Counted from the stretch's first letter, positions 5,395 to 12,254 are shown. The stretch: DNA of 15,615 bases from an uncultured Campylobacter sp. (GCF_937997535.1 NZ_CALKTT010000025.1:1-15615); one strand, 5' to 3'. Numbers and translations: made by a program. Notes: generated by a model not told the origin, from the letters alone.

Positions 5395-5874
5395 ATGACG
5401 GAAGTAGTGATTGACTTTGACGAGTTACAAAAAGACAGAAGATATATTGATGAGTGGCATGATTATTGCCCCAAAGAAATAGAGCATAAGTTATACTCCT
5501 ATCTATCTGAAAAGTTAGCCTTGCCGCTGCGTATCGGCCCTGATGCATTCGCGGACTTCTTTTGGTTTCTACGATTTAAAGAATGGAAAGACTACAGCGA
5601 GGAAGAATGGGAACAATATGAAGATAAGGACGAATGGGAAAGCTATAGCGAATACATCGAAGAAAAAGAAGAAAACTCGAGATATGGGTTAAAAAATAAG
5701 CAAGGTGTTCGAGACGATTTAAAGCTAATTTTCTTACATTTTGATGCATTTAAGAAAAAATACGGTGATTTGGCTGAGCAGTTACTAGACGTGATACAAT
5801 GTACGCTCTCGGAGACCGCCAAATACCCAGATCGCGATGACTTGCTTGATATTCAAATAGAAATTCGAAGCTAG
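5395..5874 (+). CDS. Barstar-like protein (possible ribonuclease inhibitor)
   Basis: This 159-residue protein reads from ATG 5395, preceded by AGGGA; an in-frame GTG at 5350 lacks an RBS. The first 60 residues follow barstar: a short strand (EVVIDF), then LYSYLSEKLALPLRIGPDAF and a hydrophobic helix. Barstar has 'L-L-KELALP-YYG-NLDALWD' at the same place. Barstar blocks barnase-type ribonucleases. The two barstar acidic residues Asp35 and Asp39 are not at identical positions here, where G-P-D-A-F-A-D shifts them. A very acidic insert, rich in Trp, Tyr, Glu and Asp (about 65-95), replaces part of the usual short fold. A cytoplasmic antidote to a nuclease toxin is the best guess. Confidence 0.55.
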   Translation: MTEVVIDFDELQKDRRYIDEWHDYCPKEIEHKLYSYLSEKLALPLRIGPDAFADFFWFLRFKEWKDYSEEEWEQYEDKDEWESYSEYIEEKEENSRYGLKNKQGVRDDLKLIFLHFDAFKKKYGDLAEQLLDVIQCTLSETAKYPDRDDLLDIQIEIRS

Positions 5875-5920
5875 AAGATTATGAAGCGGCTACGAGAAAT
5901 AAATTTAAGGAAAGTGGCGA

Positions 5921-6193
5921 ATGAGATACAGCGATCCGATATTTTTAAATTTATTCCGTAATTACGAAGATGAATTTACCGGAGTCGGTCGGCGCGACTT
6001 TGTAATTTATTTGGAAGAGCTGGTTAAAGCCGGCGAATATGGTATAGCACTGGAAGATTTTTTAGTTCAAATGTATGAATATGATATAAAAATTTCTTCT
6101 AACGACTTAACGATTATAAAAAATTTATGCGAAGGCGTGAATATAGGTAGTGATTCATGGCCGGTTCTAAACATTAGAGCGGCGGGCGATTAA
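5921..6193 (+). CDS. Putative MafI-like immunity protein
   Basis: This 90-residue acidic protein has no signal peptide. The central part, YLEELVKAGEYGIALEDFLV followed by QMYEYDIKIS and a final helix, matches the layout I remember for immunity proteins of the MafI type, which carry 'L-GEYGLALE-L--QLYEYD-PIS'. MafI proteins neutralise secreted MafB nuclease toxins in Neisseria. AAGGAAAG lies a few bases before ATG 5921, and 46 bases separate it from the barstar-like gene. No MafB-like toxin is visible in the window. The match is from memory of the conserved core; the carboxyl end (SWPVLNIRAAGD) is not diagnostic. Confidence 0.6.
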   Translation: MRYSDPIFLNLFRNYEDEFTGVGRRDFVIYLEELVKAGEYGIALEDFLVQMYEYDIKISSNDLTIIKNLCEGVNIGSDSWPVLNIRAAGD

Positions 6194-6217
6194 AAATATA
6201 CTTGAAAGGGGTCCATT

Positions 6218-6490
6218 GTGATAGAGGAATATATAAAAATAATAGAGGATTTTTTGCAAAACAGAATCGACGTATTTGAATTTGAAAAGATATATTGGGA
6301 TAAATTTATGAATGATAAAAATTTTCCCGATGAATATTATGAGCCGCTTAATAGACTTCTTACTGACATCGATGAATTCGAACCAGACGAAGAGTTGAGG
6401 GGTGATGATACGGTAGGCGATTCATTAAGTGAAGAGGATCTAAGGGAGTGCGCGAAAAAGGCTTTAAAACAAATTACGCTTTTAAAATAG
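6218..6490 (+). CDS. Putative colicin-D-type immunity protein
   Basis: This 90-residue, very acidic helical protein starts at GTG 6218 with AAAGGGG (6205-6211) seven bases before it. The order of elements follows the self-protective colicin-like immunity family: YIKIIEDFLQNRIDVFEFEK in helix 1 to 2, a central 'LNRLLTDIDEFEPDEELRGD' segment, then 'LSEEDLRECAKKALKQI'. Colicin D immunity has the equivalent 'AKLFLASKITAIEFSE ... AAERFEPDADR ... VRSILEKF'. Such proteins bind and mask the active site of a tRNA-cleaving toxin. The acidic surface would suit binding to a basic nuclease. No cognate toxin is present here. Confidence 0.65.
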   Translation: MIEEYIKIIEDFLQNRIDVFEFEKIYWDKFMNDKNFPDEYYEPLNRLLTDIDEFEPDEELRGDDTVGDSLSEEDLRECAKKALKQITLLK

Positions 6491-6540
6491 TAGTTTTATA
6501 AAATGATAATTTTTGCGAGAATTTTAAAAATATATTACGA

Positions 6541-6546
6541 TATAAT
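6541..6546 (+). promoter_or_regulatory. Possible -10 box for the last array gene
   Basis: TATAAT at 6541-6546 follows an AT-rich stretch with T-runs, the type of promoter used in Campylobacter, where a -35 box is often missing. It lies about 38 bases before ATG 6584, while 93 bases separate that gene from the one before. The last gene of the array may therefore have its own transcript. Confidence 0.4.
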
Positions 6547-6583
6547 GCGGGCAAAACCCACATCCCAATAAAAGGAAATCCAA

Positions 6584-6973
6584 ATGCAAATTGACGGAAA
6601 AGAGATATTTAAAAAGGGTGATCTTATGTTCCATTTAACTCGAATGGCTTCTTTGGAACATCAGGATAAATATCTAGTGCATGCCACGGCTAAATCTTAT
6701 GAAGACCCCGTGGAGATGATAGATTTGTTATATGATAATTGCAAGAATGCTTTATTGGAGCAATTCGAATTTTGCTTCCTGCCATACGAGAGGGATGCGT
6801 TAAGAGAGCTTATGGAGCTCATAGATAGATACTTTAAAGATCAAAGCTTGCTAGAGGGAGATACTTATGACTATCTAGTATATCAGAATAAATCATGGAT
6901 AGAGGTCAGGGAGCTCGCTTTGAAGACCTTGCATATTTTCGGCTACAAACCATATAGCTTTAATTATGATTAG
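6584..6973 (+). CDS. Hypothetical protein, paralogue of the 4880 gene
   Basis: This 129-residue protein uses ATG 6584, well placed behind AAAAGGAAAT. It has about 13 more residues before the shared region than its paralogue at 4880-5233. The common plan covers MASLEHQDKYL, YEDPVEMIDLLYDNC, a middle helix with Arg-Asp-Ala-Leu-Arg, and SWIEVRELALKTLHIFGY. An internal ATG at 6629 would give a form closer in length to the paralogue but has no clear RBS. The copies are separated by three unrelated immunity-like genes, which suggests duplication with later insertion or shuffling. The function is unknown; an antitoxin or immunity role is inferred from context. Confidence 0.6.
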   Translation: MQIDGKEIFKKGDLMFHLTRMASLEHQDKYLVHATAKSYEDPVEMIDLLYDNCKNALLEQFEFCFLPYERDALRELMELIDRYFKDQSLLEGDTYDYLVYQNKSWIEVRELALKTLHIFGYKPYSFNYD

Positions 6974-7227
6974 ACTCGGATTAGACTTAGTAGAATGAAA
7001 AATTTATCCTATATGTCTTTACTCTGCTACTATACCTAAGCGCCTGGGCTTTGCTTGGTTGTATACAGCGAAAATAAAACCGGCTCCGCACAAGCGAATA
7101 TTTTCATTTTGGTTGCGTTGCATCATACCACGCGCCTAAACGACGCATCTAACGCCACCGGGCCGCGCTAGCCGCTACGTCGCGATGTGCTCTATCGCTG
7201 CGCCTTAAATCTTTGCGCCCTAAGCGC
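6974..7227. other. Junction of island and core, no gene seen
   Basis: These 254 bases separate the last array gene from the converging core gene. Composition switches from AT-rich to GC-rich at about 7070-7100. The 11-mer CCTAAGCGCCT occurs at 7035-7045 and again at 7219-7229, overlapping the end of the core gene, and the shorter CCTAAGCGC also occurs at about 334. No tRNA, integrase or convincing terminator is visible. Confidence 0.5.
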
Positions 7228-8115
7228 CTAGATCATCTTTCCGACAAGTTTTTCTTTAAATTCCTTGTAAATTTCAGGACCCGCGTGTTTGTATTCGCTC
7301 GTCAGTTTGTTGTGAAATTCCGCCATATCGCCGCCGCTTTCGCGGTAGAGCTTGATCGCGTTTCGCCTTACGGCGCCGTCTTTTAGGTCGCTATCGTAGG
7401 CGATGCTCGCGTATCGCGTCTGCGCGCCGTCCTTGATCTCGCGGTAGGCCTCGCAGCCCTTGGCTCTGCCGAGCTTTGCGACGCACGCGCCGTAAAGGGC
7501 TTGCAGGCTCACGCACTGCGGGATCAGCGCCTCCGCTGCGGCGAGGTCTGCTTTGGCGATTTTAGAATTTGCAGCCTTTTGTTCCTGTTGCGCGGCCTTC
7601 GGCTCCTGCTTCGCGGTTTTTGCCCCTTGCTTTTGGGTCTTTGGCTCACATTTCGTAGTTTTTGGCTCCTGCTTTGTAGCCTTCGGCTCCGCTTTTTGGG
7701 CTTTTTTCTCCGCTGCGCCGCTTGCTTTGCCTTGCTTCGCGCCTGCTCCTACGGCATGCGAGGTTAGGCTGATCTTTTCAAATTTCGGATTTTTGCGGTA
7801 GTTTAGATTGTTAAAAAATTCTATCACGTCGTCGTAAAATTTATCGTTGCTGACGATGCCGATCTTGCCCTCCTGCCCGCAGAGCTTGCCCATCAAAAAC
7901 ACGATGATCTTATCGGCGAAGTCCTTTCTTTGCTTGCCGATCGTAAAAACCTCGCCTATGCTAACGCCCATCTTGGATAGGCGTGCAAGGGTCAAGGCGC
8001 CGATCTTTTTGGCGGTGTTGGAGACGATATTTAGCTCGTCGCCATCTTTGAGATTTACGACGTCAAAGATATTATCGACGTCGATATTTTCGTCGTCTAT
8101 GATAAAATGGGTCAA
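7228..8115 (-). CDS. PIN/NYN-like domain protein with heptad-repeat linker
   Basis: This 295-residue protein starts at TTG 8115, with AAAGGA correctly placed. Residues 1-118 look like a PIN/NYN-type nuclease fold: THFIIDDENID at the start, KDFADKIIVFLMGKL (about 64-78) and IGIVSNDKFYDDVIEFF (about 85-101). Acidic residues at 7-9, 68 and 91 sit where such enzymes bind metal. Residues about 128-185 are a lysine-rich linker with six seven-residue repeats of the KQEPKTT type (141-182). The last 100 residues form a helical domain with 'YGACVAKLGRAKG', of unknown role. It follows the acetyltransferase gene by 15 bases, so the two are probably cotranscribed. RNA cleavage is inferred from the fold only. 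Confidence 0.7.
   Translation of the reverse strand: MTHFIIDDENIDVDNIFDVVNLKDGDELNIVSNTAKKIGALTLARLSKMGVSIGEVFTIGKQRKDFADKIIVFLMGKLCGQEGKIGIVSNDKFYDDVIEFFNNLNYRKNPKFEKISLTSHAVGAGAKQGKASGAAEKKAQKAEPKATKQEPKTTKCEPKTQKQGAKTAKQEPKAAQQEQKAANSKIAKADLAAAEALIPQCVSLQALYGACVAKLGRAKGCEAYREIKDGAQTRYASIAYDSDLKDGAVRRNAIKLYRESGGDMAEFHNKLTSEYKHAGPEIYKEFKEKLVGKMI
7570..7695 (-). repeat. Six 21-bp repeats encoding K-x-E-P-K-x-x heptads
   Basis: The linker of the PIN-like protein is built of six imperfect 21-base units, encoding KAEPKAT, KQEPKTT, KCEPKTQ, KQGAKTA, KQEPKAA and QQEQKAA. Such in-frame arrays can change copy number by slippage without breaking the gene. Lysine richness would allow contact with nucleic acid. 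Confidence 0.7.
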
Positions 8116-8130
8116 AGTTTTTCCTTTAAA

Positions 8131-8904
8131 TTAAATTTCAATGCCCGCGCTCGCGCAAATTTCATCTCTGAAGCGCGCGAAAGGCCTCATCGCAGGCTGA
8201 TTTTGCAGATGCTCGCCGATCGGCTTTTGCATCCATGCCATATCGTACCAGCGACCGAATTTATAGGCGCAGCGCTGAAATCTTCCGACGAAGCGAAAGA
8301 CCATGCGCTCGTGAAATCGCACGCTCGCGTCGTTTAGATATTCGTCATCTCCGCAAGCGATGCTAGCGTTCATATCTACGATATTTTGAGCCTTGAGTGC
8401 GCGCTGTAGCGCTTCGTAGAATAGCCTGCCGATACCAAAAGTGCGCACGTTTTGCGATACATAAACCGAGCTCTCCGCCGACCAATCGTATGCCGCGCGC
8501 TCTTTGAAAGCCGAAGCGTATGCGTAGCCGAGGATTTGGCCCGGTTTTAAATTTACGCCGCTTTGTTTTGCCGCGACGATTAAATTTGCGCCATTTTGTT
8601 TCGCGGCGATATTTGCGTAGTTTTGCTCCTTATCTGCACGCGAAATTTCACTCTCTGCGCCCGCTGCGCTCGCAGAAATTTTAAAATTTTCATCTCGTTC
8701 ATTGTTCGCAAATGTCGCCTCGTCGCTTACGTAAGCGAGCAGATAGGGGTATCTTTGCAGCGTTTGCTCGATGCGCCCCGCAAATTCCGCGGCGCCGGGC
8801 ACGTCGTATTCGAAGCTGATCGCCGTTTGCTTTACGTAAGGCGCGTAAATTTCAAGCAGCGCCTCCGCATCTTGCGGCGTTGCGAGCCGCAGTTTTACCT
8901 GCAT
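8131..8904 (-). CDS. GNAT acetyltransferase, MnaT/phosphinothricin type
   Basis: This 257-residue GCN5-related N-acetyltransferase starts at ATG 8904 behind AAAGGAG. The order of motifs follows the MnaT/PAT group, which acetylates free amino groups of amino-acid-like compounds: RLATPQDAEALLEIYAPYV at the start, QTAISFEYD, GYAYASAFKERAAYDWSAES, then VYVSQNVRTFGIGRLFYEAL (the acetyl-CoA loop, about 147-166), and FKFGRWYDMAWMQKP at the end. Family members are usually near 170-185 residues. The excess lies in an insert (about 62-120) that contains an 11-residue near-duplication and a carboxyl tail of about 30 residues. Substrate is unknown. It probably forms an operon with the PIN-like gene. Confidence 0.9.
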   Translation of the reverse strand: MQVKLRLATPQDAEALLEIYAPYVKQTAISFEYDVPGAAEFAGRIEQTLQRYPYLLAYVSDEATFANNERDENFKISASAAGAESEISRADKEQNYANIAAKQNGANLIVAAKQSGVNLKPGQILGYAYASAFKERAAYDWSAESSVYVSQNVRTFGIGRLFYEALQRALKAQNIVDMNASIACGDDEYLNDASVRFHERMVFRFVGRFQRCAYKFGRWYDMAWMQKPIGEHLQNQPAMRPFARFRDEICASAGIEI

Positions 8905-8916
8905 AAAATCTCCTTT

Positions 8917-9026
8917 AAATTTAGCCGTTTTGTATAATTTCGGTTTTAAGCTTATCTAAATTTACCGCCGCGACCGGCTTTTAAATTTAGCGGGAATTTT
9001 ATCTCGCGCGCAAAACGGCTAAATTT
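8917..9026. repeat. Perfect 15-bp inverted repeat in an intergenic region
   Basis: AAATTTAGCCGTTTT (8917-8931) is the exact reverse complement of AAAACGGCTAAATTT (9012-9026), 80 bases apart, within the spacer between the YciI and acetyltransferase genes. The left arm lies next to the acetyltransferase RBS, so pairing in the transcript could affect its translation. The AAATTTAGC core is common in spacers of this genome. Confidence 0.5.
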
Positions 9027-9041
9027 CAGAGGGGTGTTTGA

Positions 9042-9070
9042 GCGCGTAAATTTTAAAATTTAACCCGCGC
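9042..9070 (-). terminator. Likely terminator after the YciI gene
   Basis: The 16-bp perfect palindrome TAAATTTTAAAATTTA (9047-9062) is flanked by GCGCG (9042-9046) and CGCGC (9066-9070), giving a long stem just beyond the YciI stop codon on the minus strand. No good T-run follows, so it may be a processing or bidirectional element instead. Confidence 0.4.
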
Positions 9071-9073
9071 CGT

Positions 9074-9364
9074 TTATTCGCCGAAAAGTCTCCAAAACTC
9101 GGGCGCAAATTTCGTCGGCGTAAATTCTATGATCTCGTATTTTGCGACGCCGTTTTGAAAGAACGGATCTTGCGCGATGATCTCATCAAGCTCCGCGCGG
9201 TCTTTGGCGTTGATTAAGATGATGCCGCCGGTGCGAGGGACTTTGCGCCCCGAGCAGATAAATTTATCGGTCGCGAAGAATTTATCCAAAAACGCGTTGT
9301 GCTCGTTGATAAAGCGGTCCGCTTCGCTTGCATCCTTGACATAGGTGAGGTTTGCAATAAACAT
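9074..9364 (-). CDS. YciI family protein
   Basis: This 96-residue protein has the ferredoxin-like YciI fold. Visible signatures are MFIANLTYVKDASEADRFIN, a conserved His at 22 (NEHNAFLDKFF), SGRKVPRTGGIILINAKDRA, and the family's most typical block, DPFFQNGVAKYEIIEFTPTK (66-85). The His and Asp residues are thought to form a pocket in family members, but no reaction is established. ATG 9364 follows AAAGGA. It lies 79 bases downstream of comEC in the same direction, with a hairpin between them, so it is probably transcribed separately or by read-through. Length is normal for the family. Confidence 0.93.
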   Translation of the reverse strand: MFIANLTYVKDASEADRFINEHNAFLDKFFATDKFICSGRKVPRTGGIILINAKDRAELDEIIAQDPFFQNGVAKYEIIEFTPTKFAPEFWRLFGE

Positions 9365-9417
9365 TTTGATCCTTTGTGAGATTTGAAGCGCGATTTTAGC
9401 ATAAAATTCTAACGGAT

Positions 9418-9437
9418 AAAATTCCCGCTGGAATTTT
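9418..9437 (-). terminator. Likely terminator after comEC
   Basis: AAAATTCC (9418-9425) pairs perfectly with GGAATTTT (9430-9437) around a 4-base loop, a few bases past the comEC TAG on the minus strand. The stem ends in a T-run in the transcript direction (GGGAATTTTAT), as in a simple intrinsic terminator. Confidence 0.55.
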
Positions 9438-9443
9438 CGCGCG

Positions 9444-10697
9444 CTACGTTATAAAAAATATCGGCGAAATTCCGATTATCGCGCAACCGAGTGCTGCGTA
9501 GCGAAGCTTTATCGCAGCAAGCGCGCAGATGTTTGCGAGCGCGAAAAGAAGCGGCGGAATTTGCGCCTGAAAGCTCGGCAGAGCAAAGTTTAAAAACGCA
9601 AGTAGCGGCGTATCGAGCGCGCCGCCGAGCCCGAATAGATGCAAAAATATGCTTAGCGGATAAAAGATCACGAACACGTATCCCAGCGGCATGACGCTAA
9701 GCTGCTGCAGCGAAGCGGTCGGGAAGAAATAATAGACCGCCGCGTTCATGCTGAGCCAAACGTAGAGATTGAAAAGTATGACGTTCTGCCAGAGCTTAAA
9801 TTTAGGCGCGAAGTGGTGCAGATAGAGGAAAATATACAGTACGCCCAGACAGGAGAAATAAAATCCGATCGAAAAGGCTAGGTTTGGGAAAAACGCGAGC
9901 AGAAGCGCGATGGTGAGAAAAAGGTTCGTAAATTTAAGTACGTAGAAATTTCGCATCACTAGGTAAAACCCCACGCAACACATCGCAAGCGAGCGCAGAA
10001 AGCTCGGCGTAAAATCAAGCACGAAGAGATATCCGCTCATAAGCACGATCACAAAGACGCTAAGATCGCGCCTCGCGCTGCGGTACGGAAAGTAGCGATC
10101 CTGAAAATAGCGGTAGATCGGCATCGCGAGCAGAAAGACGGTGCTAAAGATAATGCCCAGATGAAAGCCGCTGATCGAAATAATGTGCGCTATGCCCCAG
10201 TTCGTCACGCTGGCGCGCAGCGGTTTTGAAATTTCGGTCGCAAAATACAGCGCGGAGTAAAGATCCGCCGTCATCTCATCTTCGTGCTGAGCGCGAACGA
10301 AGCTTATCGCGCGCCATTTCGCCCCAGAGGGCGCGGTCTCGTCTCCGATTTTAAAGCTTGGCGCGTAAAAGCGCTGCTTTAAAAAATCTAAAAATTTTAC
10401 GTTTTTGGTTACGATGCCGATATTTACGCGCGCGAAGCGGTGAAATTCCCGCCCGAGCCCGGCAGTCGTGTAGAGGGTGAAATCCGTCGTTTTGAGCTTT
10501 AGCACCGTGTAGGTGCGGCCGCGCTCGTTGGTTTTGGCGTAGGCGTTTAGAATTTGCGCGTCGTAAAAGGCGTAGTTTTTCGCGCGGAATTCTTTGAATT
10601 CATAAAATTTTAGACCTAAGTTTAGCGATAAAATTCCAAGCAAAATGAGCAAAAAGTATAAAATTTCACGTTTGCGGTAAAAGAGTTGAAGCTTCAC
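9444..10697 (-). CDS. comEC: ComEC/Rec2-type DNA uptake channel, short form
   Basis: This 417-residue polytopic membrane protein belongs to the ComEC/Rec2 family, which forms the inner-membrane channel for single-stranded DNA in natural transformation. The diagnostic block is GIAHIISISGFHLGIIFSTV (168-187), equivalent to the family's 'SGLH' motif, followed by several hydrophobic helices to the end. An amino-terminal helix (about 11-28) precedes an OB-like soluble part (about 45-105). The metallo-beta-lactamase domain found at the end of longer ComEC proteins is absent, as I recall is usual in Campylobacter and relatives. The start is GTG 10697, with no strong RBS. A hairpin terminator lies just beyond the stop. 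Confidence 0.9.
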   Translation of the reverse strand: MKLQLFYRKREILYFLLILLGILSLNLGLKFYEFKEFRAKNYAFYDAQILNAYAKTNERGRTYTVLKLKTTDFTLYTTAGLGREFHRFARVNIGIVTKNVKFLDFLKQRFYAPSFKIGDETAPSGAKWRAISFVRAQHEDEMTADLYSALYFATEISKPLRASVTNWGIAHIISISGFHLGIIFSTVFLLAMPIYRYFQDRYFPYRSARRDLSVFVIVLMSGYLFVLDFTPSFLRSLAMCCVGFYLVMRNFYVLKFTNLFLTIALLLAFFPNLAFSIGFYFSCLGVLYIFLYLHHFAPKFKLWQNVILFNLYVWLSMNAAVYYFFPTASLQQLSVMPLGYVFVIFYPLSIFLHLFGLGGALDTPLLAFLNFALPSFQAQIPPLLFALANICALAAIKLRYAALGCAIIGISPIFFIT

Positions 10698-10774
10698 GGA
10701 CGGTTTCTAAGTTCGCAGTTCGCGCGACAGAATTTTAAAAGCTCGCGCGCGGCGAAATTTTAAAATTCAAAAGC

Positions 10775-10818
10775 TTTATGCCGCTCCGCCTCGCAAAAGA
10801 TCGGCGGCGCGGCATAAA
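10775..10818 (-). terminator. glnA terminator
   Basis: TTTATGCCGC (10775-10784) is perfectly complementary to GCGGCATAAA (10809-10818), with an inner CCGCC/GGCGG stem (10786-10790 with 10803-10807). That makes 15 pairs with one mismatch, ten bases past the glnA stop codon. GC-rich stem with T-rich sequence on the transcript's far side (CTTTTGAATTTT). Confidence 0.8.
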
Positions 10819-10826
10819 ATTTAGCC

Positions 10827-12254
10827 TTAGCACGAATAATTCGTCGCAAACTCAAACGGCGTAGGGCGCGCCTCGTAAGGCCAAACCTGCGTTTCAAATT
10901 TGAAATGCTGATAGGTCTCGATAAAAAGCTCGCTCATTATCGGGCGCAGATACTCGTTGTCGCGGATCACCGCCTCCAGGCTGCCGCGAAGCGTGTGCGG
11001 AAGCTGTTCGATGCCGCGCTCGCGGATCTCATCCAGGTGCAGCTTGAATAAATTTTCATCCATCGGCCCGACTGGCTCGGTTTTGTTTTTGATACCGTCG
11101 ATTCCCGCCATCAGCATCGCTGCAAACGCCAAATACGGGCACGCGGTGCTATCTGGGAAGCGCATCTCTGCGCGCACCGAGTGCTCGCCGCTGCCGTAAG
11201 GGATACGGATCGAAGCGGAGCGGTTTTGGCTCGAATAAGTTAGAATGGACGGCGCCTCGAAGCCCGGGATTAGGCGCTTATAGCTGTTGGTGCTCGGGTT
11301 CGTAAACGCCGCGATGCTGCGTGCATGCTTTAGCACGCCGCCGATATACCATCTCGCCGCGTCGCTTAAATTTGCGTAGTTGCCCTTTTTGTAAAAGGTG
11401 TTTTTGCCATTTTTCCAGATCGATTGGTGCACGTGCATTCCGCTGCCGTTGTCGCCGTAGAGCGGCTTTGGCATAAAGGTCGCGGTCTTGCCGTTTAGGT
11501 GCGCAACCATCTTTACGACATATTTGTATTTTTGCACGTTGTCGGCGGCCTCGACGAGAGTGCCGTATTTGACGCCGATCTCGCCCTGTCCTTGCGCTAC
11601 TTCGTGGTGGCAGATGAAGGTCTCAAGCCCGATCTGCTCAAGTACCTTTAGCATCTCGGCGCGCAGATCAACCATCGAATCGACGGGCTGGACGGGGAAG
11701 TAGCCGCCCTTTACGCCCGGGCGATGGCCGCTATTAAAGCCGTCTTTGTAGTTTTTGCCGCTATTCCAATGCCCCTCTTCGGTATCTACCTTAAACATCG
11801 CGCAGTTCATATCGTCGATGATCTTTACGTCGTCGAAAACGAAAAATTCATTCTCCGGCCCGAAGTAGCAGGTATCTCCAAGGCCAGTGGTTTGCAGAAA
11901 TTGCTCGGCTTTTTTGGCTATCGAGCGCGGGCATTTTTCGTAAAGCTCGTTTTTGTAGATGTCGTAAACGTCGCAGATGACGATGATCGTCACGTCAGCG
12001 GTGAATGGATCCAAAAACGCCGTTTGCACGTCGGGCTTTAGCATCATATCGGATTTATCGATCGGCTGCCACGCCGCTACCGAGCTCGCGTCGAATGGAA
12101 TTCCGTCGGCGAAGTCCTTCGGCAAGCGCTTGTAGTTGTAAGCGACGTGGTGCCAGGTGCCTTTTAGATCGGTAAATCGAAAATCGACGAACTCGACCTC
12201 ATTTTCATCGCAAAATTTAAAAAATTCCTTCACGTCATTAACAAATTTTCCCAT
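10827..12254 (-). CDS. glnA: Glutamine synthetase, type I
   Basis: This 475-residue protein forms the dodecameric enzyme that makes glutamine from glutamate, ammonia and ATP in the cytoplasm. Clear signatures are DASSVAAWQPIDKSDM near the start, GPENEFFVFD (132-141, metal-binding Glu), EVAQGQGEIG (218-227), NGSGMHVHQS (269-278), NPSTNSYKRLIPGFEAP (319-335) and the NRSASIRIP block. The loop that carries the adenylylated Tyr in enterobacteria (NLYDLP) reads NLFKLH (401-406), so Phe403 replaces the Tyr. Control by adenylylation is therefore not expected, as described for Helicobacter pylori. ATG 12254 follows an A-rich RBS (AAAAAAGGA). Transcription is monocistronic judging by the terminator. 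Confidence 0.98.
   Translation of the reverse strand: MGKFVNDVKEFFKFCDENEVEFVDFRFTDLKGTWHHVAYNYKRLPKDFADGIPFDASSVAAWQPIDKSDMMLKPDVQTAFLDPFTADVTIIVICDVYDIYKNELYEKCPRSIAKKAEQFLQTTGLGDTCYFGPENEFFVFDDVKIIDDMNCAMFKVDTEEGHWNSGKNYKDGFNSGHRPGVKGGYFPVQPVDSMVDLRAEMLKVLEQIGLETFICHHEVAQGQGEIGVKYGTLVEAADNVQKYKYVVKMVAHLNGKTATFMPKPLYGDNGSGMHVHQSIWKNGKNTFYKKGNYANLSDAARWYIGGVLKHARSIAAFTNPSTNSYKRLIPGFEAPSILTYSSQNRSASIRIPYGSGEHSVRAEMRFPDSTACPYLAFAAMLMAGIDGIKNKTEPVGPMDENLFKLHLDEIRERGIEQLPHTLRGSLEAVIRDNEYLRPIMSELFIETYQHFKFETQVWPYEARPTPFEFATNYSC

Noticed and set aside
5881..5961. 26-codon frame from ATG 5881
   Set aside because: It overlaps the MafI-like gene in another frame, has no RBS and no resemblance to known proteins.
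7570..7695. Repeat array as a CRISPR
   Set aside because: Units are 21 bases, contiguous and in frame, without spacers; they encode heptads of a protein linker.
7501..7801. Cysteine- and leucine-rich plus-strand frames of 82-88 codons
   Set aside because: They are the complement of the Lys/Glu/Pro heptad repeats of the PIN-like gene; the low complexity explains the open frames.
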